From NCBI GenBank assembly GCA_963819115.1, contig CAWFUR010000001.1, forward strand, positions 124,001-188,000: a DNA stretch of 64,000 nt, written 5' to 3'. The DNA is from JACVRW01 sp963819115. GTDB lineage: Bacteria > Actinomycetota > Thermoleophilia > Solirubrobacterales > Thermoleophilaceae. A model generated the notes under the pieces. The model had not been told where the DNA came from. It did no database searches and saw only the letters and a program-made list of their open reading frames with translations. The position numbers were made by a program, and so were the translations under genes. This document shows positions 63,974 to 64,000 of the stretch, one piece after another (within the stretch, counting starts at the first letter, position 1; each line of letters starts with the position of its first letter).

Positions 63974-64000
63974 ATGGCCCCAGCCACCCAGAACGACCCT
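63974..64000 (+). CDS. Possible start of a further gene (partial)
   Basis: An ATG at 63974 opens a frame reading APATQNDP at the window edge. There are 26 bases after the preceding stop and only weak ribosome-site context. Nothing can be said about the product. Confidence 0.3.

Noticed and set aside
1..64000. tRNA, rRNA, integrase, transposase or attachment sites
   Set aside because: Scanned intergenic regions by eye for cloverleaf and T-loop signatures and proteins for DDE/tyrosine recombinase motifs; none found. Only an algorithmic scan (e.g. a tRNA covariance model) could be definitive.

Overview
The window is about 64 kb of very GC-rich, gene-dense chromosomal DNA. Codon use, frequent GTG/TTG starts, the wax-ester synthase, carotenoid oxygenase, many secreted or lipoprotein beta-propellers and DHA2 exporters suggest an actinobacterium. 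Thermoleophilia/Solirubrobacterales-like is my best guess (inference only; there is no rRNA or other phylogenetic marker). I saw no tRNA, rRNA, CRISPR array, transposase, integrase or phage gene.

Layout. 0-9.7 kb: two MBL-fold hydrolases, a heptose-kinase-like GHMP kinase, an AzlC/AzlD amino-acid exporter next to a deleted MBL pseudogene, a zinc metallopeptidase, then a lipid block (desaturase, cyclopropane-fatty-acid-type methyltransferase, wax-ester synthase/DGAT). 9.7-13.2 kb: a tightly coupled three-gene amide-ligase operon (circularly permuted ATP-grasp, class-I amidotransferase-like peptidase, GCS2 carboxylate-amine ligase). 13.4-16.8 kb: a two-component system flanked by two small secreted or anchored proteins with look-alike acidic Gly/Ser tails. 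17-25.5 kb: carotenoid oxygenase, hemolysin-III protein, acyl-CoA dehydrogenase divergent from a PucR-type regulator, a secreted propeller, DoxX, peroxiredoxin and aldo/keto reductase. 25.5-32.7 kb: an HNH nuclease and a membrane sulfatase that read into each other, a DEAD-box helicase, a PLC-like secreted protein and a PLP enzyme. 32.7-39.5 kb: a large frame-disrupted secreted sugar-dehydrogenase/BACON/LamG gene, a secreted glycosidase-like protein and a second sugar dehydrogenase. 39.5-51.4 kb: HxlR/MFS/thioesterase, P450, small enzymes, GH31, a lipoprotein esterase, a diguanylate cyclase and a GH10 xylanase. 51.4-58.8 kb: GST; a four-gene coupled operon of NTF2-like, amidohydrolase, MIP18-like and HMG-CoA reductase genes (the last frameshifted); and a MarR plus two-MFS operon. 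58.8-64 kb: a flavin monooxygenase divergent from an HxlR-SCP2 fusion, an alkaline-phosphatase remnant, a CYTH-CHAD polyphosphate pair and a secreted orphan.

Three features run through the whole window. A dispersed palindromic repeat occurs at eight loci, often in tandem; its stem varies with compensating changes, and one copy lies inside a coding 3' end. At least ten gene junctions overlap by ATGA or GTGA, indicating translational coupling. Three convergent gene pairs share one CTAG tetranucleotide as the stop codon on both strands. Several genes carry frame breaks, mostly single-base changes in or beside G/C-rich tracts, so sequencing error and real decay both need to be considered.
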